From Deltaproteobacteria bacterium (GTDB lineage Bacteria > Myxococcota_A > UBA9042 > PHBI01), in NCBI GenBank assembly GCA_011526585.1, contig WYBB01000115.1, forward strand, positions 42,265 to 106,264: a DNA stretch of 64,000 nt, written 5' to 3'. Under the pieces are notes generated by a model, which worked only from the letters and a program-made list of their open reading frames with translations, ran no database searches and was not told the origin of the DNA. Made by a program: the position numbers and the translations under genes. Numbering within the stretch: the first letter of the stretch is position 1; each line of letters begins with the position of its first letter. Shown piece after piece: positions 52,345 to 60,520 of this stretch.

Positions 52345-53145
52345 ACGCCGCTCGCGCTCGGTGAGGCTGGCGGCGCGGCTGTCGAGGCTGTTGGGGGCGA
52401 CGGCGATGGTGAAGCGACGGCCGCCGTGCTCGAAGGCGTCGATGGCGACGAGGCGCTTCTTGGCGACGTCGCTCCAGGCGCGCGCGGTGGCGGCGGCGGA
52501 GAGCGGCTCGTCTTCGTGCATGGCGCGGGTGGCGAGCGCGCGCAGGGCGGCGAGCCCGAGCGGGGCGAGCTCGGGCGGGGCGGGCGCGGGCAGCACCGAG
52601 CCGACGATGCGGGGGCCGAGCTCGGCGGAGGCGGGCAGGACCATCTCGGCGGCGCGCGCGAGGTGGGTCGAGAAGGCGCAGAGGTCTTCGGCGAGCTGAC
52701 CGGCGGGCGGGGCGATGGTGTGCTCGGCGACGAAGGCGAGGCTCACGCCGCGGCCATCGGCGCCGACGCCGTTGATGCCGAGGATGTCGGCGAACGGTGG
52801 CGGCATGCCATAGGGTTGGGCGCTGGTGTCATCGGGCGTGATGCCGCGCGCGGTGCCGAAGGCGACCGAGCGGTGCGCCGCGATCTGGAGCGCGACCGGG
52901 ACATGGGGGAACCAGCCGCGCCAGAGCTCCAGGACCCGCTCGGGCCCGACGAAGCCCCAGTAGCGGGGCGCCGAGGGGTCGCTGACGTCGACGAAGTAGC
53001 CGGCGCCACCCAGACCCTGGTCGAAAGATGGCGTCACGACGTCGAGGAGGGCGCGCAGCCACCGCTCGGGGCCGACGTCCACGGCGTAGACCGCCGTGAG
53101 GGCGGCCATGAGATCGAAGCGGCCGTGGTGACGATATCGTGACAT
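52345..53145 (-). pseudogene. LuxR-type regulator truncated within its DNA-binding domain
   Basis: From ATG 53145 (MSRYRHHGRFDLMAALTAVY) about 267 codons read as a regulator N-terminal domain homologous to the 53666 gene (compare GYFVDVSDPSAPRYWGFVG here with AFLVDVRDPNAFRLHTPIS there; FEHGGRRFTIAVA with FDRDGRRYFIARA). It reaches SLTERERR, the first residues of the LuxR HTH, then the frame continues for 700 codons as an Arg-rich shadow. In the other frame LPSRAVGEVFGL vaguely recalls the next HTH helix, so a frameshift plus deletion is possible. Without an HTH it should not bind DNA. Confidence 0.6.
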
Positions 53146-53207
53146 CCAGCCTGCTCGGGGTGCGACCGGGACGGAACGTATCGTCGCAGAAGACCACGGT
53201 CGATACG
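53131..53207. promoter_or_regulatory. Palindromic CGATA-type sites between divergent LuxR-type genes
   Basis: ACGATATCGT (53131-53140) is a perfect 10-bp palindrome at the start of the truncated regulator gene. CGTATCG (53177-53183) and CGATACG (53201-53207) are inverted copies of a related half-site. GTATTCC also occurs twice in direct orientation (about 53220 and 53291). This is the control region of divergent regulator genes, so autoregulatory LuxR-type binding sites are plausible, though unproven. Confidence 0.4.
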
Positions 53208-53330
53208 CATTTCGATGGTGTATTCCAGCCGCATGCGGAACCCCGCGGGCAAGAGCTTGACGAGTCGCGGCGTCGCGCCCTAGCTACCAGGTATTCCGTC
53301 AGTCTGTGGTCGTTCTACAATCGGTGTGAC

Positions 53331-53666
53331 GTGGATCGAATCTTCGCCAGCGCGCAGGGCAGGGGGGCCGCACCGCCCGGCCTCACCGTCGACGTCATGG
53401 AGGTCGGCGGGCAGGAGCTCGTCGTCGTCAGCCATCCGCTCGACCCGACGCTGCAGCGCGTCGGGATCGAGGCGCTACCGGCGGCGATGCGCGAGGTCGC
53501 CGCGCTCGCGCTCGAGGGGCTCGACAACGCGGCGATCGCGAGGCGGCGAGGCACCTCGGTGCGCACCGTCGCCAAGCAGATCGAGGCGATCTATCGGCGG
53601 CTCGGGGTCGGCTCGCGGCGCGAGCTGATGGCGCGCTTCGGTGCCGGTCCGATGGGAGGCGCGTGA
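53331..53666 (+). CDS. Small LuxR-type HTH regulator
   Basis: 111 residues from a GTG at 53331. The frame is open back to a GTG at 53139, but that overlaps the divergent gene; an ATG at 53398 would leave only the HTH half. The C-terminal 60 residues are a LuxR/GerE HTH: PAAMREVAALALEGLDNAAI, then ARRRGTSVRTVAKQIEAIYR and RLGVGSRRELM. The short N-terminus (GLTVDVMEVGGQELVVVSHP) looks like a small beta unit, too short for a receiver or autoinducer domain. Its stop overlaps the start of the next regulator (TGATG), so the two are coupled. It is probably a DNA-binding regulator of neighbouring genes. Confidence 0.7.
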   Translation: MDRIFASAQGRGAAPPGLTVDVMEVGGQELVVVSHPLDPTLQRVGIEALPAAMREVAALALEGLDNAAIARRRGTSVRTVAKQIEAIYRRLGVGSRRELMARFGAGPMGGA

Positions 53667-54745
53667 TGCGCAGGGCGGTGATCGAGGCGCTCGATCACGC
53701 CTATCGCTTCGATGGTGACGACGCGAGCTGGCTCACGCGGCTCACCGAGGCGTTGGTGCCGGTGCTCGACACCGGTCATGGCGTGCACGCCTTCCTGGTC
53801 GACGTGCGCGACCCCAACGCGTTCCGACTGCACACGCCGATCTCGGTCGGCCTCGACCGCCGCTGGGAATCTCGCTGGTACGAAGACTGGTGGCAGGCGT
53901 TCATGCTGACGATGCCGCCGCAGGCGATCTCCGAGATGTTGGGACACAGCGCGTGCAACTACTCGCATGAGCTGTGGGCCGCGATGGCGAAGATCGTGTC
54001 GGAGTTCGGGCCGCACCTCGAGCAGCACCGCGCGCCTCCCGATGGGGCGCCGGCGCCCCAGACCATGCAGTACCCCGATTCGCTCAACCTGGTCGCGGTG
54101 GACGCCTCGGGGTTGGGCTGCGCGCTCGCCGCCAACCGGCACGAGGTCGTGCAGGGCACGCTGCCGAAGGCGAGTGCGCGCACCTTGAGCATGCTGGCGA
54201 TGCATATCGCCGCGGCCTATCGGCTGCGGCTCCGCCATCGCGAGCGCGACCCGCTGGCGAGCGGCGAGGCGGAGGTGATCCTCGACGAGCGCCGGCGCGT
54301 GCTGCACGCCGAAGGTCCGGCGAAGAGCGAGAGCTCGCTCGCCGCGATCCGCGAGAGCGCGGTCGCGGTGGCGCGCGCGCGGCCTGACCCGGATGGGCGC
54401 GCGCCGCAGGACCCGGAGCGCGCCATCGCCGCCTGGAACGCGCTGACCTCGGGACGCTGGTCGGTGCTCGATCACTTCGACCGCGACGGTCGTCGCTACT
54501 TCATCGCGCGCGCCAATGCCCCGGAGGTCGCGGAGTGCGCCGAGCTCAGCGAGCGCGAGGTGCAGGTCGTGAGAGCGATCGGGCTCGGCCACAGCAACAA
54601 GCTCATCGCCTACGAGCTCGGCCTTCACCCGTCGACGGTCTCCAGCCATATCGCCAGCGCGAGCAGGAAGCTCGGCGTCACGACGCGCCTCGAGCTGGTC
54701 CGGCACGGGCGCCTCTTCGGCGAACGCGGCGCCGAGCGCGGATAG
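53666..54745 (+). CDS. LuxR-type regulator with uncharacterised N-terminal domain
   Basis: 359 residues from ATG 53666, overlapping the stop of the small HTH gene. The N-terminal 290 residues (ALVPVLDTGHGVHAFLVDVR, DWWQAFMLTMPPQAI, LNLVAVDASGLGCALAANRH) contain no recognised sensor motif but share their layout with the truncated regulator next door. The last 70 residues are a complete LuxR HTH: ELSEREVQVVRAIGLGHSNK, then LIAYELGLHPSTVSSHIASA and SRKLGVTTRLELV. Such proteins activate or repress transcription after binding a ligand in the N-terminal domain. No transmembrane helix. Targets are probably local, including the exported-protein operon. Confidence 0.8.
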   Translation: MRRAVIEALDHAYRFDGDDASWLTRLTEALVPVLDTGHGVHAFLVDVRDPNAFRLHTPISVGLDRRWESRWYEDWWQAFMLTMPPQAISEMLGHSACNYSHELWAAMAKIVSEFGPHLEQHRAPPDGAPAPQTMQYPDSLNLVAVDASGLGCALAANRHEVVQGTLPKASARTLSMLAMHIAAAYRLRLRHRERDPLASGEAEVILDERRRVLHAEGPAKSESSLAAIRESAVAVARARPDPDGRAPQDPERAIAAWNALTSGRWSVLDHFDRDGRRYFIARANAPEVAECAELSEREVQVVRAIGLGHSNKLIAYELGLHPSTVSSHIASASRKLGVTTRLELVRHGRLFGERGAERG

Positions 54746-54962
54746 CGGCGCGGCCTCTGCCGACGCGGCGCGCGCGCGGTGGGCGAGCTCGCTCATTGCC
54801 TCGGGCCACCGCGGGGATCGACCTCGTCATGAGCCCGCTCACCGTCAGCTTCACCAACCTCGGGTGGATCGAAGAGCAGGGCGCGATGAGCGGCACCGGC
54901 AGCATGAGCGCGGCGCAGCCGACGATCCGGCACACCGCCGACCTCGGGCGGGGCGGGCTCGA

Positions 54963-56387
54963 TCATCCGATCCGGCCCGCGCCCGTCATGCCGAGCGCCT
55001 CGAGCGTCGCGGTGATCCGCCTGACGCCTTCGGTTCCCGGGCCGAACTGCCGGCTGAAACCCCCGGGCAGAAACGGCGGATAGTCCTTTCGCAGCCGCCG
55101 CACGTGCTCGGCGGCGCGCGCATCCTCACCCGCCTCGCGGGCGCTGACCGCGGCCATCACACGCGCGAACGAGTAGCGCGGGTTCTCGGTCACGGCCTGC
55201 TCGGCCGCGACCAGCGCCTCGCGATACTCGCAGCGCATGAAGTGCAGCATCGCCAGCCCGGCACCGAAGGCGCGCGGGCCCAGGCGCAGCGCGTGGCGCA
55301 TCCGGGCCATGCCCTCCTCGCTGCGGCCGCTCACGTGGAGCGCCTGCGCGAGCAAGGCGTGGGCCTGCGCGAAGCTCGGGTTGCGGCCGATGGCGGCCTC
55401 GAGCGCCGGGACGACGCGCCCGTGCTCGCCACACGCCTGGAAGTAGCGGGCCTGCAGGAAGTAGCCCTCTCCCATGTGAGGCGCGAGCGCGAGGCAATGG
55501 TCGGCGGCCGCTGCCAGCCTGTCACGCGCGGCCTCGCCTTCGCCCGCCCACTGGTTCAGGACCGCGTCGTACGCGGCGAGCCCGGCCCCGTAGTGGGCCA
55601 GCACCAGCGTCGGGTCGCGCGCGCTCGCGCGGGCGAAGAGCTCGGTCGCCCGCTGGTTGGCGTCGAGCGCACGCACCGCGCACAGGTCCATCGCCTGGTG
55701 CGGGATCTCCCACGCGGACAGATCCGCCGCCACGGGCCTGCTCGCGAGCCCCGCCTGCACCTGCTGGACCAGCACCGGATACGCCTGCGCCACGACGCGC
55801 GCGCAGATCTCGCCCAGCACATCGAAGATCCGCTCGGCCGGGAGCTCGAATCGCTCCGTCCACAAGCAGTGTCCGCGCGTGGTGTCGTCGATCTGGAGGT
55901 CGAGGCGCCACATCTCGCCGGTCATCCAGAGCGCGCCGTCGACCAGGAAGCGCGCTCCGAGCTCCGCGCCCAGCGCCTGGCTCGTCGTGGCGACGGTTCG
56001 CGCCCTCGCGCTCGAGATCTGTGAGATCACCGGGAACCAGCACGCGCGTGCGAAGAGGCTCGTCAGATCCCGTGCGATGGCCCGCGCCACCGTGTCCGTG
56101 CGCGCGTCGTCGTCGAGCGCGACGAGCGGCAGGACCGCGATGGCCGGGCGCTCCAGGACGACACCCACGCGCTCGGGCCGCGCGCACGCGGCGAGGAATC
56201 GCGCGGTCGCCTCGGTGCGATTGCTCACCTCGAGCACGGCGAGGATCGCGCTGACGTGCGCGCGCACCGTCGTCGGTGAGCACCCGAGCAGCTCGCCGAT
56301 GTCCGCGTTGGTGAGGCCCTTGGCGACCAGCTCGAGGATCTCGAGCTGTCGCCCGGTCAATCGATCGATGTCGGAGCTCTCACTCAT
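54963..56387 (-). CDS. Regulator with N-terminal LuxR HTH and C-terminal TPR-like region
   Basis: 474 residues from ATG 56387. Unlike usual LuxR proteins the HTH is at the N-terminus (residues 8-70: LTGRQLEILELVAKGLTNAD, then LLGCSPTTVRAHVSAILAVL). Next comes a TolB/FlgO-like stretch (AIAVLPLVALDDDARTDTVA, then GARFLVDGALWMTGEMWRLD), seen in CadC-type and adenylate-cyclase-like regulators. The C-terminal 230 residues contain TPR-like helix pairs (AELFARASARDPTLVLAHYG, then EGYFLQARYFQACGEHGRVV and ALLAQALHVSGRSEEGMARM). It overlaps the DUF1569 gene upstream by 8 bp, so they are co-transcribed. It is likely a transcription regulator integrating a protein partner signal. Confidence 0.8.
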   Translation of the reverse strand: MSESSDIDRLTGRQLEILELVAKGLTNADIGELLGCSPTTVRAHVSAILAVLEVSNRTEATARFLAACARPERVGVVLERPAIAVLPLVALDDDARTDTVARAIARDLTSLFARACWFPVISQISSARARTVATTSQALGAELGARFLVDGALWMTGEMWRLDLQIDDTTRGHCLWTERFELPAERIFDVLGEICARVVAQAYPVLVQQVQAGLASRPVAADLSAWEIPHQAMDLCAVRALDANQRATELFARASARDPTLVLAHYGAGLAAYDAVLNQWAGEGEAARDRLAAAADHCLALAPHMGEGYFLQARYFQACGEHGRVVPALEAAIGRNPSFAQAHALLAQALHVSGRSEEGMARMRHALRLGPRAFGAGLAMLHFMRCEYREALVAAEQAVTENPRYSFARVMAAVSAREAGEDARAAEHVRRLRKDYPPFLPGGFSRQFGPGTEGVRRITATLEALGMTGAGRIG

Positions 56388-56874
56388 CGATCCCTTCGGC
56401 GCGGTGCGCTCCACTGCGGGAGGCCCCGGGGCTGAAGAGCTGCAGGTGATCCGCGAGGTGGATCGCCTGGTAGCGCGCGTAGCGATCGGCGTCGAGCGCG
56501 CCGAAGAAGGGGTGGGGTCGGAGCGGGGCGCCTTCGTCGATGGCGCGTGAGAAGGCCGCGAGCGCGGTGAGCAGGTCCGCCAGCGCGTCGATGTAGGGGC
56601 GGTTCGCGTCGGGTTCGGCCACCCCCGGCAGCGGCGCGTTGCGATCGTGGCGCATGGTGGCGGTGCGCAGGAAGCGCGGCAAGACGAGGGTGCGCGCGAT
56701 CCAGCGCAGCGGCGCGGGCTTCATCTTCGGGAAGCCCTGGAGCGGACCGGTCAGGGTCGAGCTCAGGTGCTGCAGGTGCTGGGACGCGTTCCAGCGCCCC
56801 TCGGCGATCGCGGGCGCCGGGGACTCGGCGAGGCGCGCGAGGGTCTCCGCGATGTCGGCGAGCGTCGGTGCCAT
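56380..56874 (-). CDS. DUF1569 / DinB-like protein
   Basis: 164 residues from ATG 56874; the open frame before it is Arg/Ser-rich and not used. The pattern ASQHLQHLSSTLTGPLQGFP near the start, KMKPAPLRWIARTLVLPRF in the middle and HPFFGALDADRYARYQAIHL-ADHLQLF at the end is typical of DUF1569, a DinB-like four-helix bundle whose conserved His residues (in QHLQHL and IHLADHL) can bind a metal. Cytoplasmic; biochemical role not established for the family. It overlaps the following LuxR/TPR regulator gene by 8 bp. Confidence 0.75.
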   Translation of the reverse strand: MAPTLADIAETLARLAESPAPAIAEGRWNASQHLQHLSSTLTGPLQGFPKMKPAPLRWIARTLVLPRFLRTATMRHDRNAPLPGVAEPDANRPYIDALADLLTALAAFSRAIDEGAPLRPHPFFGALDADRYARYQAIHLADHLQLFSPGASRSGAHRAEGIDE

Positions 56875-56986
56875 CGCCTTGTGATTCGCACACCGGGTCA
56901 CGCCGCACAACCTCGCGGGCGTCGCCTGGAGGGGGTGAACTCGGGGGCACTGGCGGCGGCGCGCGTCATCGACCAAGGTGGCGTGC

Positions 56987-57976
56987 GTGAACACCAGGCT
57001 CCTCACCGATCGCATCCTCGCCGAGCTCGCCAGCGTCGTGGCGCGCCTGGCGACGCTGTCCGGCACGCGCGCGCTGGTCGCCGACCTGCCGGATCGCTTC
57101 TTCTTCCATCTCGCGTCGGCGCTTGAGGCGCAGGGGTTGTCGAAGAAGCTCGTCGCCGACATGTGCGGGCTCGCGCTGCGCTCGTATCAGAAGCGCATGC
57201 AGCGCCTGGCCGAGAGCCGCTCCGACCTCGGTCGCACGCTCTGGGAGGCGGTCTTCGCGTATCTACATGAACGGCGGATCGTCACGCGCTCCGAGCTCGA
57301 GCGCCGCTTTTCCCGCGACGACCCGCAGACGCTCGGCTCCGTCCTGCACGACCTCGTCGAGGGCGGCCTCGTCTTTCGCGCCGGCAGCGGCGCCGCGGCG
57401 GTCTACCGCGCCGCCGACGAGGGCGAGCTCGCGCTGACCGAGCACCGCGGCGAAGGCGCCGAGGCGCTGGTCTGGCTCACGATCTACCAGGTCGGTCCGA
57501 TCGGCTTCGACGCGCTCCTCGAGCGCCACCGTGCGCTCGACGTGCCTGCCCTCGAGGCGATCCTCGAGTCGCTCGTCGCCGCCGGCCGCGTCGGCATGAC
57601 CCCCGGCGAGCGCGTCTATCATTGCCGCCAGCTCGTGATGCAGCCCGGCGAGCGCTCCGGCGCGGCGGCCGCCGTCGCCGACCACGTGCACGCCGTCTTC
57701 GCGACGCTCGACAACGCCCTGACCTGGCCGGCCGACGACCCGCGCAAGGCCTGGACCGGCGGCAGCACCTACAGCTTCGAGCTCGCGCCGGGCGACCCGC
57801 ACGAGGCCGAGGTGCAGACGCTGCTCGCGCGGCTCCGCGCCGAGCTCGGCGCGCTCCGCCAACGCGCCGAGGACCGCACCGGCGCCGCCGACGGCGTGCG
57901 CGTCGTCGTCTATTGCGGCCTCACCACGCTCACTCCGCCCCCCGCGCCCCCAGGAGACGCCCTCGATGAAGCCTGA
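56987..57976 (+). CDS. Helix-turn-helix-containing protein of unknown function
   Basis: 329 residues from the GTG at 56987 (AAGG 9 nt upstream); a GTG at 56978 would add three residues. An N-terminal HTH-like unit (GLSKKLVADMCGLALRSYQK) is followed by a winged-helix-like unit (LWEAVFAYLHERRIVTRSEL, then PQTLGSVLHDLVEGGLVFRA) and a second similar one (IYQVGPIGFDALLERHRALD, then LEAILESLVAAGRVGMTPGE). A helical C-terminus (HEAEVQTLLARLRAELGALR) follows. This layout suggests a transcription regulator with two winged-helix modules, but no exact family was recognised. Its end overlaps the Cys-rich lipoprotein start by 11 bp, so the two are in one operon, possibly as control and target. Confidence 0.65.
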   Translation: MNTRLLTDRILAELASVVARLATLSGTRALVADLPDRFFFHLASALEAQGLSKKLVADMCGLALRSYQKRMQRLAESRSDLGRTLWEAVFAYLHERRIVTRSELERRFSRDDPQTLGSVLHDLVEGGLVFRAGSGAAAVYRAADEGELALTEHRGEGAEALVWLTIYQVGPIGFDALLERHRALDVPALEAILESLVAAGRVGMTPGERVYHCRQLVMQPGERSGAAAAVADHVHAVFATLDNALTWPADDPRKAWTGGSTYSFELAPGDPHEAEVQTLLARLRAELGALRQRAEDRTGAADGVRVVVYCGLTTLTPPPAPPGDALDEA

Positions 57977-58796
57977 CTTCCCCATGGCCCTCGTCCCCGC
58001 GGTCGCCGCGGCGCTCTGTGCCTGCCTCTCCGACACCACGCCGCCAGGCGACGTCGGCAGCGAGACCCATTTCCTCAGCGCCTGCGTCGGCAACGATCAG
58101 TGTCGCGACGGCCTCGTGTGCCTCTGCGGGATCTGCACCTCGCCCTGCGAGGACGCCTGCGCGCTCGGGGGCTGCGCGACCGGCGACAGCCCCGCGGTGC
58201 GCTCGTGGTGCGGCGGCGCGCTCGACGGCGGGATCTGCCTCGCGACCTGCGAGACCCCGGCCGAGTGCGGCCAGGGTGCTTGCGACGCGGGCTTCTGCGC
58301 GGCCGGCCCGAGGCCCGACGGCACGCCGTGCGAGGGCGACGCGCAGTGTGAGGGCGGCCAATGCACGCTCGGCTTCTGCGGCGAGCCCTGCATGATCCCC
58401 GACGACCTGTGTGGCCCCGACGCCTTCTGTATGGTCCCGGGGGCCGCGAGCGGCGTCTGTCTGCCCGGCGTGATCGAGGCCTTCCCGGCCGCGATCGACG
58501 GCGGCGCGATCGCCGTCGGCACGACGCACGAGCTCGAGCTCACGCTCGCCAACCGCACCGAGCGACCGCTCGAGATCATCCGGATCCAGGTCGAGTCCCG
58601 CGACCTCCGAGCGCCGACCGAGGTCGGCGTGACGCCCGCGCCGCCGCTCGCGCTCGAGGTCCAGGCCCCGACCGTCGTGCGCGTGCGCATGGCGCCCGAC
58701 GGCGCGGGCCCGCGTGCCTATCGGCTGGTGATCCGCGTCGCCGGGTCGGCGCAGGCCCTGGTGGTCGACGTCGACTTCAGCGGCGTCGCTCCATGA
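57966..58796 (+). CDS. Cys-rich lipoprotein
   Basis: 276 residues; AGGAGA 8 nt before the ATG. The signal peptide ends in LCAC (lipobox region AALCAC, Cys about residue 20), so it is lipid-anchored. Residues about 35-165 are a dense Cys array of repeating C-x5-C-x5-C type (CVGNDQCRDGLVCLCGICTS, then CEGDAQCEGGQCTLGFCGEP), like the knottin-type repeats of many myxobacterial surface lipoproteins. The C-terminal 100 residues are a beta-sandwich (HELELTLANRTERPLEIIRI). It overlaps the HTH-like gene upstream. Function unknown; the disulphide-rich part suggests an extracellular binding role. Confidence 0.75.
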   Translation: MKPDFPMALVPAVAAALCACLSDTTPPGDVGSETHFLSACVGNDQCRDGLVCLCGICTSPCEDACALGGCATGDSPAVRSWCGGALDGGICLATCETPAECGQGACDAGFCAAGPRPDGTPCEGDAQCEGGQCTLGFCGEPCMIPDDLCGPDAFCMVPGAASGVCLPGVIEAFPAAIDGGAIAVGTTHELELTLANRTERPLEIIRIQVESRDLRAPTEVGVTPAPPLALEVQAPTVVRVRMAPDGAGPRAYRLVIRVAGSAQALVVDVDFSGVAP

Positions 58797-58851
58797 GGCG
58801 AGCGACCCGGGGTGGGTCGGCCCGCCGCCGCGGTACGCCGCGCGCGATCCG

Positions 58852-59361
58852 TCAGCGCGGATCCCAGCCGCTGTCGACCGCGCATCCCGAGACGTGCAGC
58901 GCGACCGCGTCGCCCTCGGCGGCGAGCACGTCGCAGTAGCTGAGCGTCAGCTCGGCGAAGTCCGCGACGCGCCCGTCTTCGGAGGTGTCCCGAAAGACCG
59001 CGATCTCGCACGTCGTGACGGTGCGGGTGCCGGTCGTGGCGGTGTGCGGCTCGACGAAGAGCACCTCGTAGACCGGCAGGTCGTTCGGCGTCGAGCGTAT
59101 CAGTTGGAGCTCGGCGGCGCGGCAGGTGGCCCACGCGTCGAGGAAACAACGGTTCGCGGCGCGGGTCGACTCGACGGCTTCGCCGTCGACGACGTAGCCG
59201 CCACAATCGATGACGGTGCGGTCGGGCGTGAGCTCGGCGAGCGCGGCGCGGTGGTCCGCGACGAGCATGTCGAAGTCGGCTGGCGCGCCGTCGGGCGAGA
59301 AGCAGGCCTGGGCGGAGACGAACACGGTGGAGGCGGCGACGAGCGAGGCGAGACGATGCAT
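58852..59361 (-). CDS. Small lipoprotein of unknown function
   Basis: 169 residues from ATG 59361, with AAGGAG 8 nt upstream; the open frame before it is not used. The signal peptide MHRLASLVAASTVFVSAQAC ends in a lipobox Cys at about residue 20. The mature part has four further Cys in two pairs (VIDCGGYVVDG with NRCFLDAWATCRAAELQL; TTCEIAVFRD with LSYCDVLAAE and VSGCAVDSG), consistent with disulphides. The mixed alpha/beta pattern is not a recognised family. It is a single gene converging on the Cys-rich lipoprotein gene. Surface or periplasmic location is expected. Confidence 0.7.
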   Translation of the reverse strand: MHRLASLVAASTVFVSAQACFSPDGAPADFDMLVADHRAALAELTPDRTVIDCGGYVVDGEAVESTRAANRCFLDAWATCRAAELQLIRSTPNDLPVYEVLFVEPHTATTGTRTVTTCEIAVFRDTSEDGRVADFAELTLSYCDVLAAEGDAVALHVSGCAVDSGWDPR

Positions 59362-59519
59362 GGCGAGGGCTCCTTGCGACGAGCCGCGAAGCGCGGCGTT
59401 CCCCGGCAAGGACGGTGGGAGCACGCGTTGTAAGCTTACCTCGCACGTCATCGCCGCCGCTGTCCTCGTCTCCTGCCTCGCCGCAACGAGCTCCGGCTCT
59501 ACAGAGCGCGCCGAGCGTC

Positions 59520-60395
59520 TCAGCGCTTCCAGAACTGCCACCACTTGCGTCGGGTTCGGCCCAGCTTCGCCTGAATGCGCGCGTGCAGGTCCACGCGCAC
59601 CTCACACGCGCGCGCGATCAACGCCGGCAGCTCCTCCGGCGGCGTCGCTCGGATCGCGAAGTGCCTCTCGTCGAGCCAGGTGAAGCGGTCGCCCGCGACC
59701 GCCTGCGCGGACTCCGAGGGGATGTAGAGCCCCGGCTCCACGCACGCGACCCCGAGCATCGGTGCCGGCTCGAACGCCTGCGAAACCGTCGGGTCCCACA
59801 CGCTGAACCCGCCGACGTCGACGCCGAGCCCGAGCCTGCTGGCGAGGTCGCCATAAGCGACGAGCTCGAAGCCCTCGTCCTCGATGTGCTGCACCCGGCG
59901 GATCGCTTCGAGCACGGCGCCGGCGTCCCCGCCGCAATCGCGCAGCATGCGCGGTCCCATGTGCACGTGCCGCACCGGTCCCGGCAGCTCCACCGAGGTG
60001 CCTGCCGCGACCAACGCCGAGATCGTCGCGAACGCGGCCGCCGTCTCGCTCGCCATGACCTCGGCGAAGTGCCGTGCGGCCTCCGCGCCGATCGCGCGCG
60101 TCCCGTCCTCGCCCTCGATCGTGGCATTCGCGCCCCCCGCCGCCACGAGGGTCTCGAACGCGAGCTGCCAGTCTTCCGGGCTCGCCCACGCGAGCATGCG
60201 CGCGGACACGCTCGACGCATCGCGCAGCACCTCGACCCCGCGCGTCGACACGCCGGCGCGCCGCAGGTTGAACGGACCGACGGGCCATCCGCGCTCAGGC
60301 GTCTCCCCCGAAACCCGGACGTCGTCTCCCAGCGCTCGCAACACCGCCGCGAGATCCGGCGGCGCCTCCGTCGAAACCGACATGACGTAAGACAT
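59520..60395 (-). CDS. Cytoplasmic protein of unknown function
   Basis: 291 residues from ATG 60395 (MSYVMSVSTEAPPDLAAVLR); a second ATG lies at 60383. No signal peptide or lipobox. The N-terminal part (LGDDVRVSGETPERGWPVGP, then RMLAWASPEDWQLAFETLVA) and the centre (VRHVHMGPRMLRDCGGDAGA, LASRLGLGVDVGGFSVWDPT) read as a mixed alpha/beta fold. The C-terminus is a basic, Trp-rich tail (RTRRKWWQFWKR). The pattern loosely recalls immunity-type or SMI1-like proteins, but nothing diagnostic was found. It stands alone, with 124 bp to the giant gene upstream and 158 bp to the lipoprotein gene. Confidence 0.6.
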   Translation of the reverse strand: MSYVMSVSTEAPPDLAAVLRALGDDVRVSGETPERGWPVGPFNLRRAGVSTRGVEVLRDASSVSARMLAWASPEDWQLAFETLVAAGGANATIEGEDGTRAIGAEAARHFAEVMASETAAAFATISALVAAGTSVELPGPVRHVHMGPRMLRDCGGDAGAVLEAIRRVQHIEDEGFELVAYGDLASRLGLGVDVGGFSVWDPTVSQAFEPAPMLGVACVEPGLYIPSESAQAVAGDRFTWLDERHFAIRATPPEELPALIARACEVRVDLHARIQAKLGRTRRKWWQFWKR

Positions 60396-60520
60396 GGGCG
60401 CTCGCCTAACCGCTATCGCGCGCCGACACAACCCTGTCCGTTGCGCGGCGTCCGCTCGCGCCGCACGCGCGGGCGCAAGGGGCGGTCGTCACCCCTCGCG
60501 CACGCAACGTGCTCGCGCTA

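Noticed and set aside
53139..53330. Longer N-terminus for the small LuxR-type regulator (GTG at 53139)
   Set aside because: It would overlap the divergent regulator start and remove the intergenic control region; the extra residues show no domain.
54831..55083. Possible short plus-strand peptide beginning MSPLTVSFTNLGWIEE
   Set aside because: Has a protein-like first half, but it overlaps the end of the LuxR/TPR gene on the other strand and lacks a clear ribosome-binding site; too weak to call.
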